Positions 62,752 through 64,000 of a stretch of 64,000 nt of DNA are shown here, piece by piece. Every line of letters starts with the position of its first letter. Position 1 is the first letter of the stretch. The DNA lies in the NCBI RefSeq assembly GCF_000385375.1, contig NZ_ARVV01000001.1, positions 124,001 to 188,000 on the forward strand, written 5' to 3'. This stretch comes from Methyloversatilis discipulorum (GTDB lineage: Bacteria > Pseudomonadota > Gammaproteobacteria > Burkholderiales > Rhodocyclaceae). Both the position numbers and the translations under genes were made by a program. The notes beneath the pieces were generated by a model. It was given only the letters and a program-made list of their open reading frames with translations. It did not search any database and had not been told where the DNA came from.

Positions 62752-63198
62752 ATGCTGCCAACGGAGGAAGCGTGTTTCCGCGCTGTGTTGCGCGCCTGCC
62801 AGGATCACGCCGACGCGATGCTCGCGTGCGGCAGCCCGCCGCGACCGACTGCGTTGATGGCGCAGCTGGATCACGGGCGCATCACCGACGCCGCGCTGGC
62901 CCGCATGGACATGCTGGACGAGGCGTCGGTGGTGCGTTTCGTGCAGGAAACCATTGCCGAGCCGGGCATCGATGTGATCGGCCTGAGCTGCGTGCTGCGG
63001 CTGGCCGAGTTCGACGACGACACGCCTGAGGCGCCGCCGGTCACGCGCGATGTGGTGCTCATCTATCTGGTGTCCAAGGACCGCGAAACCTGGGTCGCCA
63101 ACGACATCGACGGCGACAGCCGTCGCCTCGCCCGCGGCACGCTGGACCTCAGCCGCGGCAGCAACACCTTCATTGCAGCCCCCGCGCTGACCCACTGA
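62752..63198 (+). CDS. Protein of unknown function
   Basis: 148 residues with a strong GGAGGA before the ATG at 62752. No signal or membrane segment, acidic. Phrases include FRAVLRACQDHADAMLACGS, MDMLDEASVVRFVQETIAEPGIDVIGLSCVLRLAEFDDD and VVLIYLVSKDRETWVANDIDGD. I recognise no family. Base composition and codon use match the neighbours, so it is likely a real resident gene. It stands alone, with 146 bases before and a structured region after. Confidence 0.75.
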   Translation: MLPTEEACFRAVLRACQDHADAMLACGSPPRPTALMAQLDHGRITDAALARMDMLDEASVVRFVQETIAEPGIDVIGLSCVLRLAEFDDDTPEAPPVTRDVVLIYLVSKDRETWVANDIDGDSRRLARGTLDLSRGSNTFIAAPALTH

Positions 63199-63523
63199 GC
63201 GCGCGGCTTCCGCCGCGTGTCGCCCGGCAGCGGGTGCCCATCCGCCCTGCATGGCGTCTAACCCTGTGGAACACCTCTTTCCACGTCGTAAACCTGTACA
63301 TCCGCCCGGAAAGTGAAGCGCACGCGCGGCTGACGCCCTGCCTCGCGCAGGGTGCGGCGACACCGCCCGACTCGCTGTCAGGTGCGACGCTGCCAAGCCG
63401 CCCGATGGTCGGTACGGACGCATGCAGGCCCGCCTGCATGCGTCGCCGATTGCACGTGGGCACGTGCGCGCGCTTCACTTTCCGGGTGGCTCACCGAGGT
63501 CAGAACCCAGGAGGCACAGAACC
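63199..63523 (+). other. Structured intergenic region ahead of the last gene
   Basis: 325 bases without a gene: small open frames here lack ribosome binding sites and change with the repeats. Most of the space is taken by the nested inverted-repeat element at 63305-63486, described separately. An AGGAGG for the next gene lies at 63509-63514. Confidence 0.65.
63305..63486. repeat. Nested inverted-repeat element (cloverleaf-like)
   Basis: A perfect 17-base inverted repeat (63305-63321 and 63470-63486) encloses at least three further hairpins. They are CCCTGC / GCAGGG (63336-63352), a 12-base-pair stem GACGCATGCAGG / CCTGCATGCGTC (63417-63444) with a four-base loop, and GCACGTG / CACGTGC (63452-63466). 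As RNA or single-stranded DNA it would form a closed multi-branch structure. No target-site duplication was seen. It ends 38 bases before a start codon. Confidence 0.8.
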
Positions 63524-64000
63524 GTGAAGGTCGCCGCCAGCAACGTACAGCTTGAGTCCTCGCACGCCGAATCACGGCGTCTGCAGGTATCCGAACGGCT
63601 TGAAATGTGGACCGGCGAGCGTCGCCGCCCGGCCACCGACAGCCCGCCGCCGTCACGCAGCGAGGCGCGCGTCAGCCTGTCGCCGGCGGCGCTGGCCGCA
63701 CAGCAGGCCGATCCGGTCGAGGCGCCGGACGGGATCGAGGAGGCCGTGCGCAACGATCCCCGCCTTTCGCTGCTCATCATGATGATAGAGAAGATCACCG
63801 GTCAGCCCGTGCGCTGGCTGCGCACTGCGGACATGCCGACCGAGGCGCCGCCCGCCTCGTCCGGCGCCGCGGCATCGGCGCAGTCCCAGGCGCCGCAGCG
63901 GGTCGGCTGGGGGATCGAATACGACTACCACGCTGAATACAGCGAATCGGAAACCACCCGCTTCGCGGCCGAGGGCACGGTGCGCACCGCCGACGGGCGG
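63524..64000 (+). CDS. Conserved protein of unknown function (cut by window edge)
   Basis: The first 159 codons from a GTG start preceded by AGGAGG at nine bases. Reads (M)KVAASNVQLESSHAESRRLQ, an Arg/Pro-rich stretch, RVSLSPAALAAQQ, LSLLIMMIEKITGQPVRWL and finally WGIEYDYHAEYSESETTRFAAEGTVRTADGR. The layout recalls a proteobacterial family of unknown function with the GIEYD...E.E.T.F.A.G.V.TADGR pattern. No signal peptide. The remainder lies beyond the window. Confidence 0.75.
   Translation, partial: MKVAASNVQLESSHAESRRLQVSERLEMWTGERRRPATDSPPPSRSEARVSLSPAALAAQQADPVEAPDGIEEAVRNDPRLSLLIMMIEKITGQPVRWLRTADMPTEAPPASSGAAASAQSQAPQRVGWGIEYDYHAEYSESETTRFAAEGTVRTADGR

Noticed and set aside
1..64000. 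CRISPR arrays, tRNA or rRNA genes, prophage or intact IS elements
   Set aside because: No regularly spaced repeats, tRNA cloverleaf with conserved TTCGA arm, rRNA stretches, integrases or transposases were recognised. A covariance-model scan would be the decisive test for small RNAs.

Overview
The window is a GC-rich (roughly two-thirds G+C), densely coded stretch of a betaproteobacterial chromosome. Gene order (rsmB - DUF4390 - ntrYX; def-fmt; lysM-dprA-smg-topB; yqgE-ruvX-pyrR-pyrB-pyrC'), a PEP-CTERM protein, and methylated-sulfur and sulfur oxidation genes together suggest a Rhodocyclales-type methylotroph such as Methyloversatilis. The genus is an inference. No rRNA, tRNA, CRISPR array, prophage or intact insertion sequence was seen.

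Layout. 1-9.4 kb: a cut-off comM, a REP-like repeat pair, then ntrX, ntrY, DUF4390, rsmB, DUF2237, htpX, fmt and def on the minus strand. 9.6-15.1 kb: a LysM protein, dprA, smg and topB on the plus strand. 15.1-25.7 kb: a metallo-beta-lactamase-fold (MBL) hydrolase, a thioesterase, small envelope proteins, photolyase, the pyrimidine operon with a metal-site-less dihydroorotase, and a PbpC whose transpeptidase motifs are all lost. 25.8-38.4 kb: queD/queE, srkA, mtgA, a mosaic-looking aroE, tonB-like, uppP, thyA-folA, an Orn/Lys/Arg decarboxylase, a PEP-CTERM protein and dcd.

38.5-58.9 kb is a sulfur island. A minus-strand operon encodes periplasmic methanethiol oxidase (mtoX), an SCO1/SenC copper protein and a MauG-like dihaem protein. 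Divergent from it lie a FixL/FixJ-like two-component pair and a TetR regulator. Next come OmpW - TusA-like - sulfide:quinone reductase - DUF1641 (minus), then a cytochrome and SoxF-like flavoprotein pair (minus), a divergent ArsR-type soxR, and soxC-D-Y-Z-A-X-B-H-W plus a methyltransferase (plus) and a further small cytochrome. By known family chemistry the set can take methanethiol to formaldehyde, H2O2 and sulfide (MtoX), sulfide to zero-valent sulfur (SQR or flavocytochrome), and thiosulfate or sulfite to sulfate (Sox). Formaldehyde would feed a methylotroph's carbon metabolism.

58.9-64 kb: apbC/mrp, metG, acylphosphatase and two proteins of unknown function, the last cut by the window edge and preceded by an elaborately structured inverted repeat. 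The main items for follow-up are the mto-sqr-sox arrangement and its candidate operators, the pseudo-transpeptidase PbpC, the degenerate NtrX, the mosaic aroE, and the structured repeat near 63.4 kb.
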